A program made the position numbers and the translations under genes. Below the pieces are notes generated by a model. The model ran no database searches. It saw only the letters and a program-made list of their open reading frames with translations, and had not been told where the DNA came from. This document shows, one piece after another, positions 8,231 to 15,710 of a stretch of DNA of 64,000 nucleotides (position 1 is its first letter; each line of letters opens with the position of its first letter). Source of the stretch: Paenibacillus faecis (GTDB lineage Bacteria; Bacillota; Bacilli; Paenibacillales; Paenibacillaceae). The stretch lies in assembly GCF_008084145.1 (NCBI RefSeq), contig NZ_VSDO01000006.1, positions 530,489 through 594,488 on the forward strand, given 5' to 3'.

Positions 8231-9130
8231 TCAGTTGACAGGCAGCCCCTGGCTTCGCGCATAATTGCCCCAATGCGGCCGCCGGCCGTCGACGTCGGCA
8301 AAGCCGTATTCATCGGACAGGTCCCAACTGGTGAGAGCGCGCCCCGCCTTCTCGCCGACCTTGGGGTCGGCGGCCAGATGCGCCACCGCCTGCCCGACGA
8401 AATAAGGCGTTTCCGATTCGCTGTAATGCGGCTCTTTGGCCACGGCATCCCGCCAGTTCCGCTCCTCGACCCCGAAGTACTCCAACATCTGCTCGGAGCG
8501 AAGGAAGCCCGGCGTCACCGCCAGCGCGGTAATGCCGTGCGGGCGCAGCTCCTCCGCCATGCCTGCGGCCAGGTGGATCGGCGAGATTTTAGCCAGACTG
8601 TAGTAGAGGTTGCCCCGGTAATTATAGGTGGATCCGTCCGTAATTTCGATGACGAGACCCTCCCCCCGTTTTACCATCAGCGGAACGCCGTAATAGCTTG
8701 TGATCAAGTGGGCTTTGACCGCCCGCTCCTGCATAAGCAGCGCATCCCCCAAGGGCTGCTCCCAAAATGGCGTGCCCCAATGCGTCAGCTTCTCGCCGCC
8801 CCAGATATCGTTCACGAGGAGATCCAGCCTCCCCTGCTGCTCGTCCGCAATCCGCTCGAACAGAGCTTTTACCTCTGCTTCCCGGGTATGGTCCGTTTGG
8901 ACGGGAATGCCTACCCCGCCGCGTTCGGTAACCATCTCCGCCGTCTCATCAATGGTTTCCGTCCGCTGGATATCCGAGGCGCTCCCCCGCACGCTTCGCC
9001 CGGTACAATAAACCGTGGCGCCCGCGGCTCCTAGCATCGTGGCAATTCCCCGCCCCGCTCCTCTTGTCGCTCCAGCGACTACGGCGACCTTTCCTTTCAG
9101 CGGTTTGTCCGTGAACAGACGATTGTTCAT
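8231..9130 (-). CDS. Short-chain dehydrogenase/reductase (SDR family)
   Basis: A Rossmann-fold oxidoreductase of 299 residues. The NAD(P)-binding motif is VAGATRGAGRGIA (about 17-29) and the catalytic pair is in YYSLAKISP (YxxxK), with the upstream Ser in ITDGSTY. The catalytic lysine context and the long C-terminus (HWGNYARSQG) match a subgroup often annotated simply as SDR. ATG 9130 is chosen because GGAG ends 7 bases before it; the frame is open 24 bases further. Divergent from the WYL regulator, which may control it (inference). Substrate unknown. Confidence 0.85.
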   Translation of the reverse strand: MNNRLFTDKPLKGKVAVVAGATRGAGRGIATMLGAAGATVYCTGRSVRGSASDIQRTETIDETAEMVTERGGVGIPVQTDHTREAEVKALFERIADEQQGRLDLLVNDIWGGEKLTHWGTPFWEQPLGDALLMQERAVKAHLITSYYGVPLMVKRGEGLVIEITDGSTYNYRGNLYYSLAKISPIHLAAGMAEELRPHGITALAVTPGFLRSEQMLEYFGVEERNWRDAVAKEPHYSESETPYFVGQAVAHLAADPKVGEKAGRALTSWDLSDEYGFADVDGRRPHWGNYARSQGLPVN

Positions 9131-9258
9131 CATCCTTCTCCATCCTCTCATCACTTTGTAACTTACAACCCCAGTTTATCAGTCATATATGTCATCTCTT
9201 GTCTTATATAAATGGTACAATCAAATCACAAGAATGAATTTCAAAGGAGGGGTTCCCC

Positions 9259-10242
9259 ATGAGGGCGGACCGATTATTATCGATTCTGCTGCTCCTGCAA
9301 AACGGCGGGAAGCTAAGCTCCCGCCAGCTTGCGGAGAAGCTGGAGGTCTCGGAACGGACGATCGCCAGGGATATGGACGCCTTGAGTGCGGCGGGGGTTC
9401 CCGTTTACGCCGAACGCGGGTCTTTGGGGGGATGGATCCTGGCGGAAAATTACCGGACCGGCCTGATCGGTATGGGACGGGAGGAAATGTTGGCTTTGCT
9501 GGTTACAAGCCATGGCGCCCTGCTCGGGGATCTGGGAATCGGCCGGCAGTCTCTGGAAACCGCCCACCTGAAGCTGATGGCGTCTTCCTCGGCGGCATTT
9601 CGCCGGGACGCCGAAATGATCCGGGAGCGGATCCATATCGACGGGGCCGGCTGGCATGCCTCGGATGAAAGCTTCGAATGGCTGGCCGTCATTCAAGAGG
9701 CCGTATGGGCGGAAAGAAAACTGAGCATCCGCTACCGGAAAACGGAGGAGGCTGGCAACGAGGCGGATGCGGAGGCGGCCGCCTCACGGATCGTCCATCC
9801 GCTGGGGCTTGTCGCCAAGCGGAACGTCTGGTACCTGGTGGCGGAGGATCGCGGGGAGCTGCGGACGTTCCGGATCTCGCGGATCACGGAAGCCGCGGTG
9901 CTGGAGGAACGCTTTGAGCGGCCGCCCGGCTTCTTCCTGGCGGCCTACTGGGAGCGGTCCACCGCGGAGTTCAAAAGCCGCCTGCCGAGATACCCGGCCG
10001 AGCTGCGGGTGGCGGAGCCGCGGCTTGCCCGCCTGAAGCGGGAACGCTACGCGAAAGTGCTCCGCACCGAGCCGGACGGACCGGGATGGGTCCGGGCGGA
10101 GGTGGAGTTTCACACGCTGGATTCAGCGTGTGAACTGGTCCTGGCCTGCGGCCGGGAAGCCGCGGTCCTCGGGCCGCCGGAGCTGCGCGAGCGGCTCCGG
10201 GCCGAGGCCGAGGCGGTCGCGGCCCTGTACCGGCGGTGCTGA
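9259..10242 (+). CDS. HTH-WYL transcriptional regulator
   Basis: 327 residues. An N-terminal DeoR/HTH_11-type helix-turn-helix (1-60, LLLLQNGGKLSSRQLAEKLE then VSERTIARDMDAL) is followed by a WYL domain (about 140-225) with KRNVWYLVAEDRGELRTFR and a C-terminal WCX-like extension (about 230-320). WYL proteins bind ligands or nucleic acid and regulate metabolism or defence genes; no defence genes are nearby, and the divergent SDR is the likely target. AAAGGAGG precedes ATG 9259. Its last 13 bases form half of the terminator stem. Confidence 0.9.
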   Translation: MRADRLLSILLLLQNGGKLSSRQLAEKLEVSERTIARDMDALSAAGVPVYAERGSLGGWILAENYRTGLIGMGREEMLALLVTSHGALLGDLGIGRQSLETAHLKLMASSSAAFRRDAEMIRERIHIDGAGWHASDESFEWLAVIQEAVWAERKLSIRYRKTEEAGNEADAEAAASRIVHPLGLVAKRNVWYLVAEDRGELRTFRISRITEAAVLEERFERPPGFFLAAYWERSTAEFKSRLPRYPAELRVAEPRLARLKRERYAKVLRTEPDGPGWVRAEVEFHTLDSACELVLACGREAAVLGPPELRERLRAEAEAVAALYRRC

Positions 10243-10279
10243 GCCCCTGGTGTAGGGGCCGGGGGCTCAGCACCGCCGG
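10230..10279. terminator. Perfect 18-bp stem between convergent WYL and TVP38 genes
   Basis: An 18-base arm at 10230-10247 is exactly complementary to 10262-10279, with a 14-base loop. The left arm contains the last codons and the stop of the WYL gene; the right arm ends 3 bases before the TVP38 stop. T-runs are weak on both sides, so the GC-rich stem must do the work. Confidence 0.75.
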
Positions 10280-10281
10280 GT

Positions 10282-10905
10282 TTATTCGGCAGGCTCGGGC
10301 TCGGCCGCGGCCGCCGTGAAGTAGCTCTGCAGCTTCCGGTTCAACCACAGGGAAGCTGCGATAAACGCCGCGACGCCGAGGAGCTTGGCGGGCTGCGCGG
10401 CAAAGTCGGACAGATGCGTGCCGATATAGGACACGCAGAAGACCATGACCGCTTTGCCCAGCGCCACCGCCGCCCCGAAGGAGACGGGCGGCATTCGCGT
10501 CAGCCCCGCGGCCATGTTGATGACGACGAACGGGCCTACGGGCAGCATGCTGAGCAGAAAAACAAAGCTGAACCCGTTTCTGCGGGCCCACACCATCGCT
10601 TTCTTCACCTTGGGCTTGGCGGCCCAGCGCCGCATGACTGGGGCTTCGGCCGCTTTGCGGATCAGCAGAAAGGTCAGCAAACTTCCGGTCACGAGCCCGA
10701 TCCAGGAATATAAGAAGCCCAGCCACATCCCGTAAATTGCAGCGTTGGCTCCCACGATCACGATCGTCGGCAGCGGCGGGACAAAGGATTTCATAAACGT
10801 CAGCAGGATGCCGGGCAGCGGACCCAGAGAGCGGAAGCGCTCCAGGAAAAGCTCTATATTTTGTTCCGTAAAATAATCCACAATGCTAAGTTCTGCACCA
10901 AACAA
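10282..10905 (-). CDS. TVP38/TMEM64 (VTT domain) membrane protein
   Basis: 207 residues with four to five membrane helices. The VTT/SNARE-associated core spans about 30-170, with FVPPLPTIVIVGANAAIYG and the glycine-rich GLVTGSLLTFLLIRK, then MLPVGPFVVINMAAGL. Related DedA/TVP38 proteins are linked to lipid scrambling or membrane homeostasis. The C-terminus ends in an Ala/Glu/Pro tail. ATG 10905 is preceded by an AAGAGGTG-like site. No functional partner is adjacent. Confidence 0.85.
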   Translation of the reverse strand: MFGAELSIVDYFTEQNIELFLERFRSLGPLPGILLTFMKSFVPPLPTIVIVGANAAIYGMWLGFLYSWIGLVTGSLLTFLLIRKAAEAPVMRRWAAKPKVKKAMVWARRNGFSFVFLLSMLPVGPFVVINMAAGLTRMPPVSFGAAVALGKAVMVFCVSYIGTHLSDFAAQPAKLLGVAAFIAASLWLNRKLQSYFTAAAAEPEPAE

Positions 10906-10996
10906 TCATGTTCACCTCTTCCAATCGGGTGACCTCATTATACTATAGCCGCGCCCAAATTCCCGGACTAAATAATCGACAATCTGATGGAAATCA

Positions 10997-11031
10997 AAGA
11001 AAAGCCGCCGGAGTTCAGGGCTCCGGCGGCC
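10997..11031 (-). terminator. Terminator of the marR-dioxygenase operon
   Basis: GCCGCCGGAG (11004-11013) pairs perfectly with CTCCGGCGGC (11021-11030); the minus strand then reads TTTTCTTTG. It lies 40 bases after the dioxygenase stop. Confidence 0.85.
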
Positions 11032-11070
11032 TTAAGCGGGAAGGATCCCCGCTACTCTAATAGGATGGCT

Positions 11071-12048
11071 TTACTGCACCGTATCCAGCGGTTTCAAATG
11101 GGCCTCGATTTGCGCCCGTTTCGACTCCAGAAACGGAGGCAGCGCCAGGGATTCGCCGAGATGCTCGATATCCTCGTCCGTGGCGAATCCCGGTCCGTCT
11201 GTCGCCAGCTCGAACAGAATGCCGTTCGGCTCGCGGAAGTACAGGGACCGGAAATAGAAACGGTCCACAAAGCCGGAATTCGGCAAACGAACGCTCCGAA
11301 TGCGCTCGATCCAGGCGCGCAGCTCCTCCTCGTCCGCAACCCGGAAGGCGACGTGATGAACGCCGCCCCTTCCCAGCCGTTCGCGCGGCAGGTCGGTTCT
11401 CGGCTCGATGTGCACCTCGGCGCCGGTTCCCCCTTCCCCTGTCTCGAACACCAGGATATCAGGCTGCCCTGGGATGGACGATGGGTACTGCCCTTTCGGG
11501 CGGAACCCCATGAGGTCCGTCAGCACGGTGATCGTCAGCTCCGGCTCGCTCACGGTCAATTGAACGGGACCCAGGCCGACAATACCGTATTCGGCGGGAA
11601 CCGGACTGCGGTCCCACGGTTTGCCGCCGGGAACGCCCGCGTTATTTTCATCCGAAACCAGGATAAGCCGCTGCCCCTCAAAATCCTTGAAAGCCAGGGT
11701 GGCCCGCCCCGCCCGCTGTTTCACTTCCTCATGCTCGACTCCAAACTCGGTCAAACGCCCGGACCAATAGTCCAGCGCCCGGTCGCTCGGGACGCGAAGC
11801 GAAAGCGCGGAAATGCTGTTGTTGCCGTCGACGTTGCGGCCGGCATTCGGAAGCTCGAAGAAGGTGAGCTCGGTCCCCGGGTTGCCGACTTCGTCCCCGT
11901 AAAACAAATGGTAAACCGAAACATCATCCTGGTTCACCGTTTTTTTGATCAGCCGAAGTCCGAGGATTTTCGTGTAAAACTTAAAATTTTCCGCAGCCGT
12001 TTTGGTGATGGCCGAAACGTGGTGGATGCCTTTAAATTCCAGATTCAT
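11071..12048 (-). CDS. Ring-cleaving dioxygenase, glyoxalase/vicinal-oxygen-chelate fold
   Basis: A 325-residue protein with two VOC modules, about 1-150 and 155-310. Metal ligands fit H8 in IHHVSA, the histidine of GGVHHVAF (about 223) and the glutamate in FREPNGILFE (about 275). Proteins of this type (MhqA/MhqO/MhqE in Bacillus) open hydroquinone or catechol rings and protect against quinones. The start is ATG 12048, 19 bases after the marR stop; the longer frame to 12201 would overlap marR. Co-transcription with a MarR regulator fits quinone-responsive control (inference). Confidence 0.88.
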   Translation of the reverse strand: MNLEFKGIHHVSAITKTAAENFKFYTKILGLRLIKKTVNQDDVSVYHLFYGDEVGNPGTELTFFELPNAGRNVDGNNSISALSLRVPSDRALDYWSGRLTEFGVEHEEVKQRAGRATLAFKDFEGQRLILVSDENNAGVPGGKPWDRSPVPAEYGIVGLGPVQLTVSEPELTITVLTDLMGFRPKGQYPSSIPGQPDILVFETGEGGTGAEVHIEPRTDLPRERLGRGGVHHVAFRVADEEELRAWIERIRSVRLPNSGFVDRFYFRSLYFREPNGILFELATDGPGFATDEDIEHLGESLALPPFLESKRAQIEAHLKPLDTVQ

Positions 12049-12067
12049 GTGTGAAGCCCTCCGTTCA

Positions 12068-12526
12068 TTATTGTGTTTTTTCGATCTTCCGCAAAAGGCC
12101 CAAAAGCTGCCGCTTCTCCTCGCGGCTAAGCCCTTTAAACTGTGAAGCCTGAAACCGCTCCTGCTCCGGTACGGCTTGATGGTAAAGCTCCCACCCCGCA
12201 TCGGTTAGCGACAGCCACTTCTTCTTCCATTCCTGTTCTCTGCGAATCCAGCCCAGTTCCTCCATCTTGACCAGAAGCTGGGTGATGTTGCCCTTCGATA
12301 CGAGCAGTTTATCGGCCAATTCCTGCTGTGTCAGCCGCTTGTGAGCTCCGATCTGAACCAGGGCGTCGAATTGGGCGACCGTCAGGTTCCAGGCCTTTAA
12401 ATGCTGGTTGGATGCCCGCAGGCTCCGGTTATATATGCGCGAAAGGCGGTACCATACCAGTACCCCGAGCTTTTCCTCATGCTTTTCCTCCATGCGGCCG
12501 GGGCGGTTTGCTTCGATTTCGTTCAT
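12068..12526 (-). CDS. MarR-family regulator (MhqR-like)
   Basis: 152 residues with a MarR winged helix at about 45-115 (LTVAQFDALVQIGAH, then LTQQELADKLLVSKGNITQLL, then the wing REQEWKKKWLSLTD). It is first in an operon with a ring-cleaving dioxygenase, the arrangement of quinone-responsive MhqR systems. GGGGGA precedes ATG 12526. It probably represses its own operon through the palindrome at 12556-12573. No cysteine is seen in the protein, so direct thiol sensing is unlikely and ligand binding more likely. Confidence 0.85.
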   Translation of the reverse strand: MNEIEANRPGRMEEKHEEKLGVLVWYRLSRIYNRSLRASNQHLKAWNLTVAQFDALVQIGAHKRLTQQELADKLLVSKGNITQLLVKMEELGWIRREQEWKKKWLSLTDAGWELYHQAVPEQERFQASQFKGLSREEKRQLLGLLRKIEKTQ

Positions 12527-12555
12527 TTGTTTTCCCCCATTTCAAGGATTGCATT

Positions 12556-12585
12556 CAGTTTAGTTCTAAACTGATGGAATGTCAA
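12556..12585 (-). promoter_or_regulatory. marR promoter with overlapping operator
   Basis: On the minus strand TTGACA (12580-12585), a 17-base spacer and TAAACT (12557-12562) form a strong sigma-A promoter. The palindrome CAGTTTAGTTCTAAACTG (12556-12573, perfect 8-base arms) covers the -10 box and half the spacer, as expected for MarR repression. Confidence 0.8.
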
Positions 12586-12703
12586 GCGTTGCCTCATATC
12601 CTTTCCACTCTGCCCACAAAAAAAGCCGGTGAAACGAGTCACGACCGCCGCCAAGCATACGCCGAGCGCAATACGCAGCTCGTAGCTCGCAGCGCCAACG
12701 CAA

Positions 12704-12893
12704 ATTAACGGGATTTCCTCCCGTTAATTCTGGTCTTTTCGCGCCATCCGTAAGCATTAGCTGGAATTATTCCAGTTAATTCATCCCCTACGGCGCAGAT
12801 CGGCCCTTTGGCCGCAATATAGCTGGAGGTTTTCCAGCTAATCCTTCATGCGGCCCTTCCCCCGCCAGATTAACGGGAAGTTTTCCCGTTAAA
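12704..12893. repeat. Four-palindrome array, ATTAACGGGA/ATTAGCTGGA type (copy 1)
   Basis: Four 25-bp units (10-base arm, 5-base centre, 10-base arm) lie at 12704-12728, 12756-12780, 12818-12842 and 12869-12893. Units 1 and 4 have arms ATTAACGGGA/TCCCGTTAAW; units 2 and 3 have AGCTGGA/TCCAGYTAAT. Unit 1 is perfect. Start-to-start distances are 52, 62 and 51 bp. The array lies between the marR promoter and the terminator of the tail operon. The remaining sequence from 12574 to 13045 shows nothing else besides that terminator. Confidence 0.9.
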
Positions 12894-12946
12894 TCGGCGC
12901 TAGCAAAGCCCCTCCATCGGGCCCCACCTTCACTTTTTTCGCGCAT

Positions 12947-12994
12947 GAAAAAAGGACCCTCCCCTTATTCTCTTGAAACTAGGCGAGAGTCCTT
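12947..12994 (-). terminator. Terminator of the tail operon
   Basis: On the minus strand AAGGACTCTCGCC (12982-12994) pairs with GGGGAGGGTCCTT (12952-12964) with one G-T pair and a mismatch, followed by a run of T. It lies about 50 bases after the last tail gene, showing that the operon ends without a lysis cassette. Confidence 0.8.
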
Positions 12995-13045
12995 ATCTTA
13001 AACTATGAGTTCACTACACTTTTATTAGACGCGATTAGCGACGTA

Positions 13046-13282
13046 TTAGCGGCGCACTTTAAGCAATTGGTCCAGCTTGTCTTCAAGCAGTTCCTGGCGT
13101 TCCAGCAGGTCCGACAGCATTTCGTACAACACTTCGTTCGTTGCCTCAGCCGCTTTAAGTCCTTTCAGATTCTGCTCCTTCCGTTCGCTGTGGCGGGCCC
13201 GCAGTTCCTCCGATTTGACCCGAAGCGGGTCCGCCGGGATATGAAAATGCGCGGTTTTCGGGAGCGGTTTTTTACTTGCCAT
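13046..13282 (-). CDS. Small hypothetical protein at the end of the tail operon
   Basis: 78 residues, charged, with a basic start and a predicted coiled coil at about 44-74 (ATNEVLYEMLSDLLERQELL). No family recognised. Its start overlaps the preceding gene by 11 bases, so it is translated with the fibre module. Position and size resemble small XkdW/XkdX-like proteins that follow tail fibres, perhaps chaperone or connector, but no sequence motif proves it. Confidence 0.7.
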   Translation of the reverse strand: MASKKPLPKTAHFHIPADPLRVKSEELRARHSERKEQNLKGLKAAEATNEVLYEMLSDLLERQELLEDKLDQLLKVRR

Positions 13283-13712
13283 CCGTTACCACCACCTTTA
13301 ACTCGGCGTTCCGGTCAAGTCCGAACGTGCGCAGCCGGAACTCCCCCGGTTCTTCACCGCTGATCGTCAGGGAGGCCTGACCCTTGGAGACGCTGATATT
13401 TTGCTGAAGTCCGTTCATTTCCAGCTGGACCTCTTCATTGAAATCCTCCTGAATGTTCCCCTGCCAATCGGTAATCGATAAATCGACCGTCAGCACATCG
13501 GAACCATTCGCTTCAATGCTGTCCTTATCCGCCTTCAAATGAGCCACCGTTCCCGTAAACGCTCCGTCAACATAACGCATCCGGAGGAGCATAGGATTAT
13601 GGTATTGTTCTTCTTCAATGGGGATCAGTTTTTTGGACTCTACAGGTTTGAAAAGATCACTTAATCCGACAACTCTGCCTTCATCATTAATTTGCGCATA
13701 AAAATTAGACAT
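13272..13712 (-). CDS. Tail-operon protein with a C-terminal Ig-like domain
   Basis: 146 residues. The N-terminal part (MSNFYAQINDEGRVVGLSDL) resembles tail-fibre-associated proteins. Residues 75-146 form alternating strands (VDLSITDWQGN, VQLEMNG, ASLTISGEEPGEFRLR) like bacterial Ig-like/invasin repeats found on phage tails. It overlaps the fibre gene by 8 bases and the downstream small gene by 11. It is probably a fibre accessory or surface-binding module; the exact role is unknown. Confidence 0.7.
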   Translation of the reverse strand: MSNFYAQINDEGRVVGLSDLFKPVESKKLIPIEEEQYHNPMLLRMRYVDGAFTGTVAHLKADKDSIEANGSDVLTVDLSITDWQGNIQEDFNEEVQLEMNGLQQNISVSKGQASLTISGEEPGEFRLRTFGLDRNAELKVVVTDGK

Positions 13713-15075
13713 ACTCGATGACCTCCCAGACGATCATACTGCTTTTTGAAGCATCCGCGGCCGAAATTTCTATTTCGTTGTCGCTTACGAATCGGGCTCT
13801 CAGAGAACCGTCGTAAATGTATCCGTTATAGCCCGGGTCTTTGGGTGCGAGGTTGATGACCGCTTTGTTCGTTTGTACGGGTGAAAGTTGGATACGGGTC
13901 TTATTCGAATTGAGTTTATTCAAATCATCAAAGGAAACCTCCACTAAACCACGCTGTATCCTTACGCTGGTTTCCTTCCTGTCTTGCTCTACTATTTCTT
14001 TACTAAAAGCTTCTTCCTCTTTTGATCGCGTCAATGCTTGGGTTCCAAATTTTCTTTCAACGTTGGCGGTTACCAGTGGGTGGAAGTATAACTTAGACCC
14101 TGATCGGTACATTAAGACTAACCTGTCCGGGTACTCATAAGGGGTAAGGGGGCCCAAAAAATCTCCGCCTTTTCCTGCGGATGGATAGATTCCTCCATCT
14201 TCATTAGAAGTAAAATACTTAAAATCAATATACAGGTAGTCACCATTTCCTAACGGATATTTTCTATTGCCACCCCCGTATATACAAATAGAAGCATTTG
14301 TAACGGGGTTGACAATAAACCAATGCCCAGCTAACGCGACTGAGTCCCCGAAATCATAAAGGGGATAATCCGTAATTCCAATCAATCCTTGCAGTCGAGC
14401 CGCCAAGCCCCAGGTTCTACGGTCTTTTAAAGGATCATTTTCATTTCCTTCCGCATCCTGACTATAGACCGCCAATTTGCTTATTCTTATGACAAAATCA
14501 TCCGAAGCGGGTTTATCAATGGTTATCCGGACAAGGCTACACTGGGTTTCTTCCGTTACTGGAATAAATGCGTCTTTAAGGGAAGTAAACTCTCCTTCGG
14601 CGACTTTTCTCCAGTCAGCCGCATGTGGTCCAATTTCAACTTTAAAATTGATGGGGCCGGGATCTTCAATAATATCAAATGAGATTGCATCGATTTTATA
14701 AAATCCACTCAAATTAATGGTCATAGAAGCGGGATAGTTATGCGCTTCTGAAAGGAACCAACAGTTCATATCATTCTTATTTATATAATAGGGTAATGTC
14801 GGTATTCCTATAACGACTCCACTTGTCACAGTTACCGGCTTGAACTTGGCCACATTTTCACTTATTCTTCCATTTTTAAAATGATGCCGTTCAAGGGCCC
14901 CACTCTCTATTCCATCGCTGCCGATCTGTGGAGCATCTCCCGGCAATCCCGTATGCCGATGGACTTTTCCATTATTAATAAATTTATCGAGCACTTCAAT
15001 ATTTGCATTCTGCGCCTCTCTCCTGACCGTATCAGAAGGCTCAAAAGCGTTCAGCCCACTGGGCAATTTCTTCAT
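13705..15075 (-). CDS. Probable tail fibre / receptor-binding protein
   Basis: 456 residues. The start resembles fibre baseplate-attachment ends, then a histidine-bearing linker (KVHRHTG, about 37-43). Residues about 95-210 look like a discoidin/F5-8C-type carbohydrate-binding domain (MTINLSGFYKIDAISFDI ... VRITIDKP ... IRISKLAVYS). The rest is beta-rich and unassigned. The gene is visibly richer in A and T than the neighbouring tail genes, which suggests a separate origin or fast exchange. It overlaps xkdU by 4 bases. It most likely sets the target range of the particle (inference). Confidence 0.75.
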   Translation of the reverse strand: MKKLPSGLNAFEPSDTVRREAQNANIEVLDKFINNGKVHRHTGLPGDAPQIGSDGIESGALERHHFKNGRISENVAKFKPVTVTSGVVIGIPTLPYYINKNDMNCWFLSEAHNYPASMTINLSGFYKIDAISFDIIEDPGPINFKVEIGPHAADWRKVAEGEFTSLKDAFIPVTEETQCSLVRITIDKPASDDFVIRISKLAVYSQDAEGNENDPLKDRRTWGLAARLQGLIGITDYPLYDFGDSVALAGHWFIVNPVTNASICIYGGGNRKYPLGNGDYLYIDFKYFTSNEDGGIYPSAGKGGDFLGPLTPYEYPDRLVLMYRSGSKLYFHPLVTANVERKFGTQALTRSKEEEAFSKEIVEQDRKETSVRIQRGLVEVSFDDLNKLNSNKTRIQLSPVQTNKAVINLAPKDPGYNGYIYDGSLRARFVSDNEIEISAADASKSSMIVWEVIEYV

Positions 15076-15710
15076 GTTGCATCTCTCCCTTCTTCACGCT
15101 TGGTTAACTTCGGCTTCCAAACCTCCAACCGCTCCCAAGTCATGTTCATCGCCTCAAGCTCATCCCATGTTAAATCCGCCGCATCCAGTTCATCCCAAGT
15201 CAGGTAAGTGTACCGGAACTCCAATTCGAGATGGGCCGGGATGATTTCGCGCAGAACCTGACGCATATCCGGTTCGTTCGGCGGTTTTCCCCGCGTGCCG
15301 ATAAAGGTGATGACCACTTTGTACTCGGAAAAAATCTCCTCTACCCGGATCTCCCCATTCTCGAACGAGTCCGCTACGTCTTTGATGACCGCCAGGGTCA
15401 CCGTTCCGGCGCCTCTCAGCTTCGACTTGATGACCGATCTTCTTTGGTCCCAAGGCTTGGTTTCATCCACCTGAATCCCGCAGATGTTCTCCCAATACGT
15501 CAGCCCCCAGGTGGCGCGCTCCACAAAAAATTGCTCCAAAACGTCAAGAATCCGGTGATTCAGTTCGAGGAGTTCTTTCGTTTCCTGAGCGATCAGATTG
15601 CCGACAATCCCAGGCTGGCCCTCGTTGTCGTGAAGGGTGTAGTATGTCGGCAAGTAGTCAGCCATATCTTTTATCAGATCACGTTTAAATTCGAACAAAT
15701 CGTTAAACAA
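15072..15710 (-). CDS. xkdU: Baseplate wedge protein, YmfQ/XkdU family (DUF2313)
   Basis: 212 residues. The YmfQ-like core (about 8-165: DYLPTYYTLHDNEG, LLELNHRILDVLEQFFVERATWGLTYWE) links baseplate to fibre in contractile tails. The last 45 residues hold three tandem TW(D/E)(E/R)L units (LTWDELDAAD, LTWDELEAMN, MTWERLEVWK). The gene overlaps xkdT by 8 bases and the fibre gene by 4, so translation is coupled. Confidence 0.88.
   Translation of the reverse strand: MFNDLFEFKRDLIKDMADYLPTYYTLHDNEGQPGIVGNLIAQETKELLELNHRILDVLEQFFVERATWGLTYWENICGIQVDETKPWDQRRSVIKSKLRGAGTVTLAVIKDVADSFENGEIRVEEIFSEYKVVITFIGTRGKPPNEPDMRQVLREIIPAHLELEFRYTYLTWDELDAADLTWDELEAMNMTWERLEVWKPKLTKREEGRDAT

Noticed and set aside
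12704..12893. CRISPR array
   Set aside because: Only four units, imperfect and of two classes, unequal spacers, each unit palindromic, and no cas genes; the same for the other two arrays.
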